From contig CAKREH010000006.1 of assembly GCA_934317215.1 (NCBI GenBank), forward strand, positions 1 to 64,000: a stretch of DNA of 64,000 nucleotides, written 5' to 3'. Shown piece after piece: positions 8,949 through 17,800 of the stretch (the first letter of the stretch is position 1; each line of letters opens with the position of its first letter). The notes under the pieces are model-generated. The model made no database searches and was not told the DNA's origin. It saw nothing but the letters and a program-made list of their open reading frames with translations. The position numbers and the translations under genes are program-made. The DNA is from an uncultured Roseburia sp. (GTDB lineage Bacteria > Bacillota > Clostridia > Lachnospirales > Lachnospiraceae).

Positions 8949-9050
8949 TTATTCCGGTTCAAAAGTCGTACATTCTGCGGCACCATCCGCTTTTTCCGGG
9001 GTTGAAGCTGTCTGAATACCATCTGCCATAAACCAGCCATCTGTGTTCAC
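8949..9050 (-). CDS. Short upstream frame (33 codons), possible frameshifted N-terminus
   Basis: A GTG at 9050 has the strongest ribosome site here (AAAGGGGG, five nt upstream) and opens a 33-codon frame with an acidic, coding-like composition (start VNTDGWFMADGIQ). It stops with TAA at 8951-8949, just where the coiled-coil frame becomes plausible. It may be a leader ORF coupled to the next gene, or the true N-terminus separated by a frameshift. Not a recognised protein. Confidence 0.4.
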   Translation of the reverse strand: MNTDGWFMADGIQTASTPEKADGAAECTTFEPE

Positions 9051-9090
9051 TTCTTCCCCCTTTCTGATTTTTTCGCAATATATCATGGTT

Positions 9091-9119
9091 ATTCTATCAT
9101 TATCGTTTTTCTTTGTAAA
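9091..9119 (-). promoter_or_regulatory. Promoter of the coiled-coil gene
   Basis: On the minus strand TTTACA (9119-9114), a 17-bp spacer and TAGAAT (9096-9091). Transcription would start about 35 nt before the GTG at 9050, which argues against longer N-terminal extensions. Confidence 0.55.
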
Positions 9120-9286
9120 CAATAAATTATTTTCTATTATGTTAAACATGTGGACTGTGAAACTTTATATTTTCATTAAAGATCGCATAGATGACAAAGA
9201 AGCGATTCCATCCGGAACCGCCTCTGTCAAAAAAGGGATTATTTTTTCTTAAATATGATTTCATTTCATAAATATTATGTTTTTGA

Positions 9287-10759
9287 TTATCTACATAATT
9301 TTTTGAACTCATCAGCTACGAACTGGACTTTTGTTCCAATGACAACCTGAACAGCTGTTTTACTTGGTCTGATAACACCAGCAGCCCCTGCTGATTTAAT
9401 TTTCTTCTCATCTACTAAAGAACTGTCTTTTACTTCAAGCCGAAGTCTTGTAATACAGTTATCAATACTTTTAATATTTGCTGCACCACCAACGCCTTCT
9501 AAAATTGTTGCCGCTACAGTTGTATAATCACTGCTCCCAAGGTCGACATTTTTCTCTGCTTCCACATCATCGTCTTCTCTACCAGGAGTTTTCAGATCAA
9601 ACTTTGTGATAGCGAAACGGAATACAACATAAAATACAATAAATGCTGCAATACCAAGTGGAATGATCATCCAGGTATTCTTCGCTGCCGGAAGGGTTGC
9701 AGAGAAAAGAAGGTCTGTTGCTCCAGCAGAGAAACTAAAACCTGCTCTAAATCCAACTAATACCGTGATTACTGTGAAGATACCATATAATAATGCGTAT
9801 ACAACATAAAGTGCCGGTGCAAGGAACATGAATCCAAACTCAAATGGCTCTGTAACACCACAGACAAATGCACAGACAGCTGCGGAGGCTACAAGACCGA
9901 TTGCAACTTTCTTCTTATTACTCTTAGCAGTCTGAATCATAGCAAGAGCTGCACCCGGAATACCGAACATCATACATGGGAAGAATCCAGACATATACAT
10001 ACCTAAATCCCATGTTACATCTGCAGACGTCTCGCCTGCCCAGAAATGTTGTAAATCCCCAAGTCCGATCGTATCGAACCAGAATACATTGTTCAGTGCA
10101 TGATGTAATCCGGTTGGAATCAGCAATCTGTTTAAGAATGCATAAATACCTGCACCAACAGGACCAAATCCAACAATTCCTTCACCGATTGAAACTAATG
10201 CTCCAAATAATAAAGGCCAGATGAATAATAAGATTGCGGATACAATGATAGAAACAACACCTGAAACGATTGCTACACAACGCTTACCACTGAAGAATGA
10301 TAACCAGTCAGGTAATTTTGTACCTTTGAATTTGTTGTAGCATGTTGCACCGATGATACCGGCAAGGATACCGATAAATGGGTTTGCAATCTTGCTGAAT
10401 GCAAGCACTTTTGTCTCATTCTCTGCAATTACCGGCATTAATGTTGTAACAACACCTGTGGAAAGAAGGTTTGTCATCATTAACCATGATGCCAAAGCTG
10501 CAAGAGCTGCTGTACCATCATTATCATCTGCCATACCAACGCCGACACCGATAACAAAAAGAATTGCCATGTTATCGATCAAAGCTCCTCCTGCTTTTAC
10601 AAGGAAGAAACCGATCATCTGTACGATACCGGAAACATCGCCCCCCTGCATGGTAGATGGACATAGTGCATATCCAATACCCATTAAGATACCACAGATT
10701 GGAAGACACGCTACAGGAAGCATTAATGCTTTTCCCAATTTCTGTAAATACTTCATCAT
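9287..10759 (-). CDS. PTS EIICB, N-acetylglucosamine/glucose family
   Basis: 490-residue membrane permease and phosphotransfer protein of the glucose-GlcNAc PTS superfamily. The EIIC part (about 1-375) is multispanning; the substrate-site stretch GLHHALNNVFWF and the MSGFFPCMMFGIPGAALAM segment look more like NagE than PtsG. The EIIB domain (about 410-490) carries the phosphocysteine in SIDNCITRLR (C435). No EIIA is fused; the adjacent 160-residue EIIA presumably supplies it. AGGAGG precedes ATG 10759. Likely third gene of a licT-crr-EIICB operon controlled by the RAT leader at 12238-12306. Confidence 0.88.
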   Translation of the reverse strand: MMKYLQKLGKALMLPVACLPICGILMGIGYALCPSTMQGGDVSGIVQMIGFFLVKAGGALIDNMAILFVIGVGVGMADDNDGTAALAALASWLMMTNLLSTGVVTTLMPVIAENETKVLAFSKIANPFIGILAGIIGATCYNKFKGTKLPDWLSFFSGKRCVAIVSGVVSIIVSAILLFIWPLLFGALVSIGEGIVGFGPVGAGIYAFLNRLLIPTGLHHALNNVFWFDTIGLGDLQHFWAGETSADVTWDLGMYMSGFFPCMMFGIPGAALAMIQTAKSNKKKVAIGLVASAAVCAFVCGVTEPFEFGFMFLAPALYVVYALLYGIFTVITVLVGFRAGFSFSAGATDLLFSATLPAAKNTWMIIPLGIAAFIVFYVVFRFAITKFDLKTPGREDDDVEAEKNVDLGSSDYTTVAATILEGVGGAANIKSIDNCITRLRLEVKDSSLVDEKKIKSAGAAGVIRPSKTAVQVVIGTKVQFVADEFKKLCR

Positions 10760-10852
10760 AATAAAAGCTCCTCCTTTTTTTAATCCCTTTTCGTTTTATT
10801 TTATGCCGTTATAAGTACGGCTAAAATACATTTTAATCTCCATTCTTGCGCT

Positions 10853-11335
10853 TTATTTATTCAGGATCAATACTGTGTCGCCAGGTTCTACTTCCTGATC
10901 TGTCACTGTTTCCACTGTCTGATAATCTGATGTATTGCACACAACCACAGGTGTGATCACGTCATAACCGGCTTTTTTTACTGCATCAAGATCAGCCTCT
11001 ATCAACAGTTCTCCCTTTTTCACAGAATCACCATTGCCTTTATATGCAGTAAAATGTTCTCCCTTTAATGCAACCGTATCAAGTCCTATATGTATGAGCA
11101 GTTCTACACCTTCTGAAGTTGTCATACTTACTGCATGCATCGTATCAAATAACATCTCAATCGTACCATCGGCTGGTGCATATATCCTGCCTTCCGTAGG
11201 AATAATTGCAACACCTTTTCCTAAAATCTCCTCTCCAAAAGTTGGATCACTTACATTACTGATCGCAGTCGTTTTTCCTTTTACTGGTGAACCTATCTCA
11301 ATCCCTTTTTCTTTTTTCTTAAAAAAATCAAACAT
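10853..11335 (-). CDS. crr: PTS EIIA, glucose type
   Basis: 160-residue single-domain EIIA(Glc)-type phosphocarrier. The phosphorylated histidine is His82 in LLIHIGLDTV; the fold-typical SPVKG and YAPADGTIE motifs are present. It would pass phosphate from HPr to the neighbouring EIIB. The start is ATG 11335 with AGAGGT six nt before it; the open frame reaches 11386 but that extension overlaps the end of licT and has no site. In Firmicutes this domain is commonly fused to EIICB; here it is a separate gene. Confidence 0.9.
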   Translation of the reverse strand: MFDFFKKKEKGIEIGSPVKGKTTAISNVSDPTFGEEILGKGVAIIPTEGRIYAPADGTIEMLFDTMHAVSMTTSEGVELLIHIGLDTVALKGEHFTAYKGNGDSVKKGELLIEADLDAVKKAGYDVITPVVVCNTSDYQTVETVTDQEVEPGDTVLILNK

Positions 11336-11370
11336 TTCCATACCTCTTTTCTGCTGTATTATTGTCAGGT

Positions 11371-12204
11371 TTATCCTGCCATACACACACGTTTTATATG
11401 TATCGCCAGAAACATGATTTCCTCGCTGGCAATTTTGCTGCCATATTCCTTTTCAATATATTCAGCAATATGATTACTGCATTCATATTCCTTCGGATAC
11501 TTATTTTCCATCATCCTTGCAAATTCAATCTCCTCATCTTTCAACAATTCATGCCGGTAAAGGCGCTGTACCAAAAACTTAAGATGAGTGATAAATCTCT
11601 CATAATGCAGGGATTCCTCATCAAACTCAATTCCCATTTCCAGCCTGACCAGTTCTAAAATCTTCTGAATCATATTCGTCATTTCAAATGTATCATTGAT
11701 CGTCGTGTTGTATTCTGCATTCACAAAATGCAGGGCTATAAATCCTGCTTCATCTTCCGTAAACTCTGTACCCAGCTTCTCATTCAAAAGATCAACTGCA
11801 TATTTTCCCATCAGATATTCCTGATGGTAAAACTTCTTAGTCTCCCAAAGTAATGCATTCTTCAATTGAATCCCCTGCGACTGTCTCTGGATTGCAAAAT
11901 TAATATGATCTGTCAAAGTGATGTATATATTCTGATTCAGCTGTACGTTCAGATTCTTTATTGCGTAGGATATAATATCACTGGTAAGCTGCATATGCTC
12001 TAATGGAATATTTTCTAAAAGTTCCTGAAACTGTCTGGAAAGCTTCTCATTCTCAATACGAAAAACCTTCTCGATTTTGCTTTCATCAATCAGTTCTCCC
12101 GTATGCGCCTTAAACCCGATTCCCTTACCCATGATAACAATTTCCTGCTGATTCACATCATATGCTGATATTACATTGTTATTAATCACTTTCTGGATAA
12201 CCAT
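11371..12204 (-). CDS. licT: BglG/LicT-family transcription antiterminator
   Basis: 277 residues: an N-terminal co-antiterminator RNA-binding domain (about 1-55, with NNNVISAYDVNQQEIVIMGKGIGF) followed by two PTS regulation domains (about 70-170 and 175-277) holding conserved histidines (TDHINFAIQR, ALHFVN, AIHIKR). These proteins bind a RAT hairpin and block an overlapping terminator when phosphorylation of the PRDs signals sugar supply. A RAT site lies in its own leader, so it probably controls itself plus crr and the EIICB gene. Gene symbol reflects family, not a proven substrate. Confidence 0.9.
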   Translation of the reverse strand: MVIQKVINNNVISAYDVNQQEIVIMGKGIGFKAHTGELIDESKIEKVFRIENEKLSRQFQELLENIPLEHMQLTSDIISYAIKNLNVQLNQNIYITLTDHINFAIQRQSQGIQLKNALLWETKKFYHQEYLMGKYAVDLLNEKLGTEFTEDEAGFIALHFVNAEYNTTINDTFEMTNMIQKILELVRLEMGIEFDEESLHYERFITHLKFLVQRLYRHELLKDEEIEFARMMENKYPKEYECSNHIAEYIEKEYGSKIASEEIMFLAIHIKRVCMAG

Positions 12205-12237
12205 ATTCCACTCCGTTTTTGTCCCTAAAAATTTAAA

Positions 12238-12306
12238 AAACCAAATTTTACAAAATCCAAGTCAGATATGTAAAATTTGGTTTTGCCTGCTTACCAGTAA
12301 CAATCC
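12238..12306 (-). promoter_or_regulatory. RAT antiterminator overlapping an intrinsic terminator
   Basis: On the minus strand the segment 12306-12277 reads GGATTGTTACTG then AGGCAAAACC, the hallmark of LicT/SacY-type RAT sites. Its 3' end overlaps the left arm of a strong terminator: AAACCAAATTTTACA (12283-12269) pairs perfectly with 12252-12238 and is followed by TTT and an AT-rich tail. Binding of the antiterminator would free read-through into licT-crr-EIICB. Confidence 0.9.
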
Positions 12307-12332
12307 AATATGCTCTGTTTCTATCTAAATAA

Positions 12333-12361
12333 ATTGTAGCATTCATTGTTTATTATGTCAA
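12333..12361 (-). promoter_or_regulatory. Promoter of licT-crr-EIICB
   Basis: Minus strand TTGACA (12361-12356), 17-bp spacer, TACAAT (12338-12333). Start point near 12326 puts the whole RAT/terminator in the leader. Confidence 0.8.
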
Positions 12362-12441
12362 GTTTTATTCTTATTATTTTTGTTTTTTTGTTAATATCCA
12401 CCATACTTTTTTCAAAAACCTGTACACAATAACTAATTATC

Positions 12442-12699
12442 TCACAAATTTGTTTCAAAGAAAGATTTTAATGCATCATATGCCGCATCTTCGTCAGCAC
12501 CTTCCACTGTTATAGTCACAGTCTGGTCTTTTTTTACTCCCATACTCATAACTGCCATCAGACGGGATGCATCAATTACTTTTCCGTCTTTTTCGAGAGT
12601 TACTTTACTTTTAAAATTTTTAACCTCTTTTACGAGCATTCCCGCCGGTCTTGCATGAATACCCAACTCGTCCTTTACTGTGTAACTGAATGATTTCAT
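12442..12699 (-). CDS. ptsH: Phosphocarrier protein HPr
   Basis: 85-residue HPr, the central PTS phosphocarrier. The active-site His15 is intact in GIHARPAG. Aligned without gaps to Bacillus HPr, position 46, the serine phosphorylated by HPr kinase, is arginine (DASRLMAVMSMG), with a serine at 45. Regulatory phosphorylation may therefore be absent or displaced. It lies 23 nt behind ptsI, so the operon order is ptsI-ptsH, opposite to Bacillus. A GGAGG-like site precedes ATG 12699. Confidence 0.93.
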   Translation of the reverse strand: MKSFSYTVKDELGIHARPAGMLVKEVKNFKSKVTLEKDGKVIDASRLMAVMSMGVKKDQTVTITVEGADEDAAYDALKSFFETNL

Positions 12700-12722
12700 T
12701 TTAATTTCCTCCTATGCTTAGA

Positions 12723-14336
12723 TTATGCATTTATTATCTTATTTCTTACAGGCAGCACCATTGCAGGTGATACCGATAATTCATCAATGCCCATTTTCAC
12801 AAATGTTTCTGTCAAAGTCAGATCTGCTCCAAGTTCTCCGCAAATTCCTGCCCAGATTCCTTCTTCATGGGCACTGTCAATAACCATCTGGATCATTTTG
12901 AGTACTGCCGGATGATGTGAATCATAGAAACGGTCAAGTTTTGCATTCTGCCTGTCAATAGCAAGCGTATACTGTGTCAGGTCATTGGTTCCAATACTAA
13001 AGAAATCCACCTCTTTTGCGAGATCATCTGCGATCATAACTGCTGCCGGAGTCTCGATCATAACTCCAAATTCAACTTCTTTATATGGCAATCCCTCTGT
13101 TGACAATTCCGTTTTCACTTCTTCCATGATTTCTTTTACTTTTTTCACTTCCCATACAGATGCGATCATAGGAACCATAATGGAAATATTGCCAAACATG
13201 CTTGCACGCAGCAACGCTCTTAACTGTGTTTTAAAAATTTCCGGCTGGTTCAGGCAGATTCTTACTGCACGATATCCCAATGCCGGATTATCCTCACGAT
13301 CAAGTCCAAAATAATCTATCTGCTTGTCTGCTCCGATATCTAATGTGCGGATGATCACCTTTTTTCCAGCCATCACTTCTGCAACCGTTTTATAAGCCTG
13401 GAACTGTTCTTCCTCTGTTGGAAAATGATCACTCTGCAAATATAAAAACTCACTTCTGAAAAGTCCGATTCCGGCTGCATCATTCTGTAAAACAGCTCCT
13501 AAATCTTTTACCTCACCAATATTAGCATAGAGTTTGATCTCTTTTCCATCTTTTGTAACAGTCGGTTTTCCCTTTAACTGCTGTAATAATTCCTGACGTT
13601 TCTTCTCATTCTGCTGTTTTTTCTCGTATTCTTTTAATATTTCTTCCTCTGGATCAAGGATCAAAATACCCTTAAATCCATCTATAATTGCATACTTTCC
13701 ATTCACTTCTTTTGGAATTGCCGCTGATACCAATGCCGGAATATTCATCGTTCTGGCAAGAATGGCTGTATGAGAATTGGTAGAACCTTGTCTTGTCACA
13801 AATGCAAGCACTCTCTCACGTTCTAACTGAATTGTCTCGCTTGGAGCAAGGTCGTCCGCTGCTATAATATATTTTTCTTCATCGTCCGCATGCACAGTTT
13901 CTTCTTTCCGGGATAAAATACGGATCACACGTTCAGAAATATCTTTTACATCTGCTGCACGTTCTTTCATATAATCATCATCCATATCCGCAAACATCCT
14001 TGCAAAATTATCTCCCGTCGTTGCTACAGCAAATTCTGCGTTCACAGACTGCACTTCTATGATATTACAAATAGAATCCAGATAATCTTCATCCTCTAAC
14101 ATCATCTGATGTACTTCAAAAATTGCTGCGTTTGCTTCACCAACTTCTTTGACTGCCTTGTCATAAAGTGCCTTTAATTCTTCTGTTGCCTGATCTTTGG
14201 CTGCTCTAAAACGTGAAATTTCTGCCTGTGTGTCATCAATTTTCACACGTCTTACCACATTGTTTTCTTTAAAAACTTCTTTGATTTTTCCAATCGCAAT
14301 TCCTCCGAATGCAATCTTTCCATTAATTTGCTGCAT
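12723..14336 (-). CDS. ptsI: PTS enzyme I (phosphoenolpyruvate-protein phosphotransferase)
   Basis: 537 residues; transfers phosphate from PEP to HPr. The N-terminal HPr-binding and phosphohistidine domain carries His189 in GSTNSHTAILA; the C-terminal PEP-binding barrel shows GIGLFRSEFLY, FSIGTNDLTQY and the catalytic cysteine in GICGELG. The start is ATG 14336 with AGGGGGG upstream; the longer frame from 14387 crosses the leader. It is preceded by a consensus promoter, a possible four-codon leader ORF and a terminator-like hairpin, so expression is probably attenuated. Confidence 0.95.
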   Translation of the reverse strand: MQQINGKIAFGGIAIGKIKEVFKENNVVRRVKIDDTQAEISRFRAAKDQATEELKALYDKAVKEVGEANAAIFEVHQMMLEDEDYLDSICNIIEVQSVNAEFAVATTGDNFARMFADMDDDYMKERAADVKDISERVIRILSRKEETVHADDEEKYIIAADDLAPSETIQLERERVLAFVTRQGSTNSHTAILARTMNIPALVSAAIPKEVNGKYAIIDGFKGILILDPEEEILKEYEKKQQNEKKRQELLQQLKGKPTVTKDGKEIKLYANIGEVKDLGAVLQNDAAGIGLFRSEFLYLQSDHFPTEEEQFQAYKTVAEVMAGKKVIIRTLDIGADKQIDYFGLDREDNPALGYRAVRICLNQPEIFKTQLRALLRASMFGNISIMVPMIASVWEVKKVKEIMEEVKTELSTEGLPYKEVEFGVMIETPAAVMIADDLAKEVDFFSIGTNDLTQYTLAIDRQNAKLDRFYDSHHPAVLKMIQMVIDSAHEEGIWAGICGELGADLTLTETFVKMGIDELSVSPAMVLPVRNKIINA

Positions 14337-14391
14337 TTGGTTTCCCCCCTCTAAACAACAAGTCACATTGCTCCACAGCATCTGCATTCAA

Positions 14392-14446
14392 AATCAAAAA
14401 AACCGAAAAAGCACACGCAGTCATAAGCGTCTTACTTTTTCGGTTT
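14392..14446 (-). terminator. Leader terminator (attenuator) upstream of ptsI
   Basis: Minus strand AAACCGAAAAAG (14446-14435) pairs perfectly with CTTTTTCGGTTT (14411-14400), loop of 23 nt, then TTTTGATTTTG. It lies between the ptsI promoter and the ptsI ribosome site, so it can stop most transcripts before the gene. Confidence 0.75.
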
Positions 14447-14459
14447 AGTACATTTGCAT
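14445..14459 (-). CDS. Possible leader peptide of ptsI (MQMY)
   Basis: Four-codon frame ATG CAA ATG TAC TAA with a GAGGG site (14472-14468) eight nt upstream. The stop codon overlaps the first bases of the attenuator stem, so a ribosome here would sit on the hairpin. Whether it is translated is unproven; a chance ORF of this size is easy to obtain. Confidence 0.35.
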   Translation of the reverse strand: MQMY

Positions 14460-14485
14460 GTGAACTACCCTCAATATTTATTTTT

Positions 14486-14514
14486 ATTATACATTTTTAC
14501 CCTGTTTTTGTCAA
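14486..14514 (-). promoter_or_regulatory. Consensus promoter of ptsI-ptsH
   Basis: Minus strand TTGACA (14514-14509), 17-bp spacer, TATAAT (14491-14486): a perfect housekeeping sigma match, ideal for a strongly made PTS but followed by an attenuator. Confidence 0.88.
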
Positions 14515-14760
14515 TACACAATTTTGCATTATGCTAATTATATACTTTGTATACAATTATGATATGATTTTCGACATATTTTCACAGATATATCTTATTC
14601 TTATTGGAACGCCTGCTATCTGTTCCATGCTCCAGTTATAATCCTGTATTCAAAAGTTTATCTTATCACCCAGCTTCTGACTTAGAACAAAGGGTCGCTT
14701 GCGACTCTTTCGCGCTCGAGCGGTGCTGTTTACAGCTAACTTCTACTCCGCGAGATGCGC
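14515..14760. other. Gene-free stretch between ptsI promoter and repeat
   Basis: No credible gene. The left half is AT-rich; from about 14692 it becomes GC-rich with small palindromes (TCGCTTGCGA; GCGCTCGAGCG) leading into the repeat copy at 14761. Nothing else recognised. Confidence 0.6.
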
Positions 14761-14815
14761 ATCCCGCCCGGAGGGCTTTTTCATTCATAGGACGTAATTT
14801 CCTATGAATGAAAAA
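14761..14815 (+). repeat. Hairpin repeat family, copy A
   Basis: Contains ATCCCGCCCGGAGGGCTTTTT followed by an inverted repeat CATTCATAGGA/TTCCTATGAATG. The same two-part unit recurs inverted at 46246-46295, and the inverted repeat alone at 61955-61983. Stem bases differ between copies but stay complementary. Confidence 0.75.
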
Positions 14816-14847
14816 AGCCCGAAAAGGCTTATACCTTTCCGGGCTTT
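14811..14847 (-). terminator. Terminator of nifJ
   Basis: Minus strand AAAGCCCGGAAAGG and CCTTTTCGGGCTTTTTT form a long stem with a six-base loop and a U-run; it begins 35 nt past the nifJ stop. Confidence 0.88.
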
Positions 14848-14881
14848 GGAAATTCACATCAATTCAGACAAGATCTGCAGC

Positions 14882-17800
14882 TTATTTGTAAAGCTCAACC
14901 AGTCTCTGTAAGTGCTCATAACGAGCCTTTGCAGCTTCCTCAGATGCAGCAAAGAGTTTCTGTGCTCTCTCTGGGAAAGATCTTGTCAGACGGCTGTAAC
15001 GTGTTTCGTTGTTCAGGAAATCCTGGTAAGAACCATCGCCTGGCTTGGATGTCAGAGTGAATGGGTTCTTTCCTTCTGCTTTCAGTTCAGGATTGAAAGA
15101 GAATAAGTTCCAGTAACCAGCAGCTACTGCTTTCTTCATCTCATCCTGGCAGTGGTTCATTCCACCTTTTACACCGTGTAACTCACATGGAGCATAACCG
15201 ATGATCAAGGACGGTCCGTTGTAAGCTTCTGCCTCTGCTAAAACTTTAACAGCCTGAGCCATGTTTGCACCAAGAGCGATCTGTGCTACGTATACATAAC
15301 CATAGCTCATAGCGATCTCTGCAAGACTCTTCTTGCCGATGTCTTTACCAGCAGCAGCGAACTGACAAACTTCACCGATGTTGGAAGCTTTAGAAGCCTG
15401 ACCACCTGTATTGGAGTACATCTCAGTATCGAATACCATAACGTTTACGTTATGTCCGGAAGCAAGGACATGGTCTAATCCGCCGAATCCGATATCATAT
15501 GCCCAGCCATCACCACCGAAGATCCATACGGATTTCTTAGCGAGGTAATCTTTCTTATCAAGAGCTGCCTTAGCGTCTGGGCATCCAGCTGCTGCAGCTT
15601 TCTCTAACTCTGCTACAAGAGCTTCTGTTGCAGGTGTATTTGCCTTTGTATCGTTCTTTGTCTCAACAAATTTATCAAATGCAGCCTTTAACTCAGCGCT
15701 TGCTTTGTCAGAAGCAGCACATTTCTCAGCGCTTGCGATAGCCTGATCACGTAATACTTCCTGACCGATCTGCATACCTAAACCATGCTCAGCGTTATCC
15801 TCGAATAAGGAGTTAGCCCAAGCCGGTCCTTTTTTGCTGTCTTTGTTTACTGTATATGGTGATGTAGCAGCCGGACCACCCCAGATAGAGGAACATCCTG
15901 TTGCGTTGGAGATATACATATGCTCACCAAATAACTGAGTGATCAAACGAGCGTATGATGTCTCTGCACATCCTGCACAAGAACCTGAGAACTCAAGTAA
16001 TGGCTGGTTGAACTGAGAACCTTTTACAGTGTTGTCTGCCGGCATACCAGGTTTCTTGCTTACGTTAGCAACTAAGTAATCGAATACTGGCTGCTCGTCT
16101 GCCTGAGATTCCTGTGGAACCATCTCGATAGCGCCAACCGGACATACTGTGATACACTCGCCGCATCCCATACAGTCTAATGGAGATACACTCATTGTGT
16201 ATTTGTACTCGCTTGCCTTTGGTTTTGTATCAGCAACTTTGATGTTAGAAGGAGCTGCTTTTACTTCATCCTCACTTAACATGAATGGACGGATTGTTGC
16301 ATGAGAACATACAAATGCACACTGGTTACACTGGATACATTTCTCTGCATTCCATGTAGGAACTGTTACAGCGGTACCACGTTTCTCGTATGCTGCTGCA
16401 CCATGCTCGAACTGACCATCCGGGTTGCCCATGAATGCGGAAACTGGTAATGAATCACCATCCATTAAGGAAATCGGGTTCATTAAGTCTTCTACCATCT
16501 TAACTGTCTCTGGACGACCTGTTAATTTCTTAGGAGCCGGATCTGCTGCCGGGTTAGACCAGGAAGCCGGAACCTCTACTTTATGAACTGCATCAACACC
16601 AGCGTCGATTGCTTTGTAGTTCATCTCTACGACTGCATCACCCTTCTTACCATAGGATTTCTTAGCAGCCTGTTTCATGAAATCTACAGCCTCTTCGATC
16701 GGCATTACGTTTGCTAATTTGAAGAATGCGGACTGTAAGATTGTGTTTGTACGTTTACCCATACCGATCTCGATAGCTTTATCGATAGCGTTGATGGTGT
16801 ATAACTGAATGTTGTTGTCAGCGATGTATTTCTTAGCAGCAGCATTTAAATGATGCTCTAATTCTTCATCTGACCACTGGCAGTTGATCATGAATACTCC
16901 GCCTGGTTTTACATCCTGTACCATCTTGAATCCTTTTGTTACATAAGATGGGTTGTGGCATGCTACGAAGTCAGCCTGATTGATGTAATACGGGCTTCTG
17001 ATCGGTTTGTCACCAAATCTTAAGTGAGAAATTGTGATACCACCAGTTTTCTTAGAGTCATACTGGAAGTATGCCTGGATGTATTTATCTGTGTGGTCAC
17101 CGATGATCTTGGTAGAGTTCTTGTTAGCACCTACAGTACCATCTCCACCGAGACCCCAGAATTTACACTCAACTGTACCTTCTGCTGCAGTGATCGGAGC
17201 CGGTTTTACTTCCGGTAAGCTTAAGTTTGTAACATCATCAACGATACCGATAGTAAATCTGCTCTTTGGAGCATCTTTCTCTAACTCTTTGTATACTGCG
17301 AATAAGCTTGAAGGTGGTGTATCTTTAGAACCTAATCCGTAACGGCCGCCTGTTAATACGATCGTATCAAGACCTGCCTCACGAAGTGTGGTTGCTACGT
17401 CTAAGTATAACGGATCACCAAGTGCACCTGGCTCTTTTGTTCTGTCAAGAACAGCAACTTTCTTAGCTGTCTTAGGAAGAACTTTTAAGAATGCCTCAGA
17501 TACCCATGGACGATATAAACGAACTTTGATAAGACCGACTTTCTCGCCCTTAGCTGTCAAGTAATCAATTACCTCTTCAGCTACATCATTAACAGAACCC
17601 ATAGCTACGATAACACGGTCAGCATCTTCTGCTCCGTAGTAGTTGAATAAATCGTAGTTTGTTCCTAATTTCTCGTTGATCTTAGCCATGTATTTTTCAA
17701 CGATTGCCGGTAACTCGTTGTAAGCTGTGTTACAAGCCTCACGATGCTGGAAGAAAACGTCTCCGTTCTCATGAGAACCACGCATAGCCGGATGCTCCGG

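Noticed and set aside
14604..14857. Short overlapping frames on both strands behind nifJ
   Set aside because: They cover the nifJ terminator and a repeat copy; no ribosome sites and unnatural composition.
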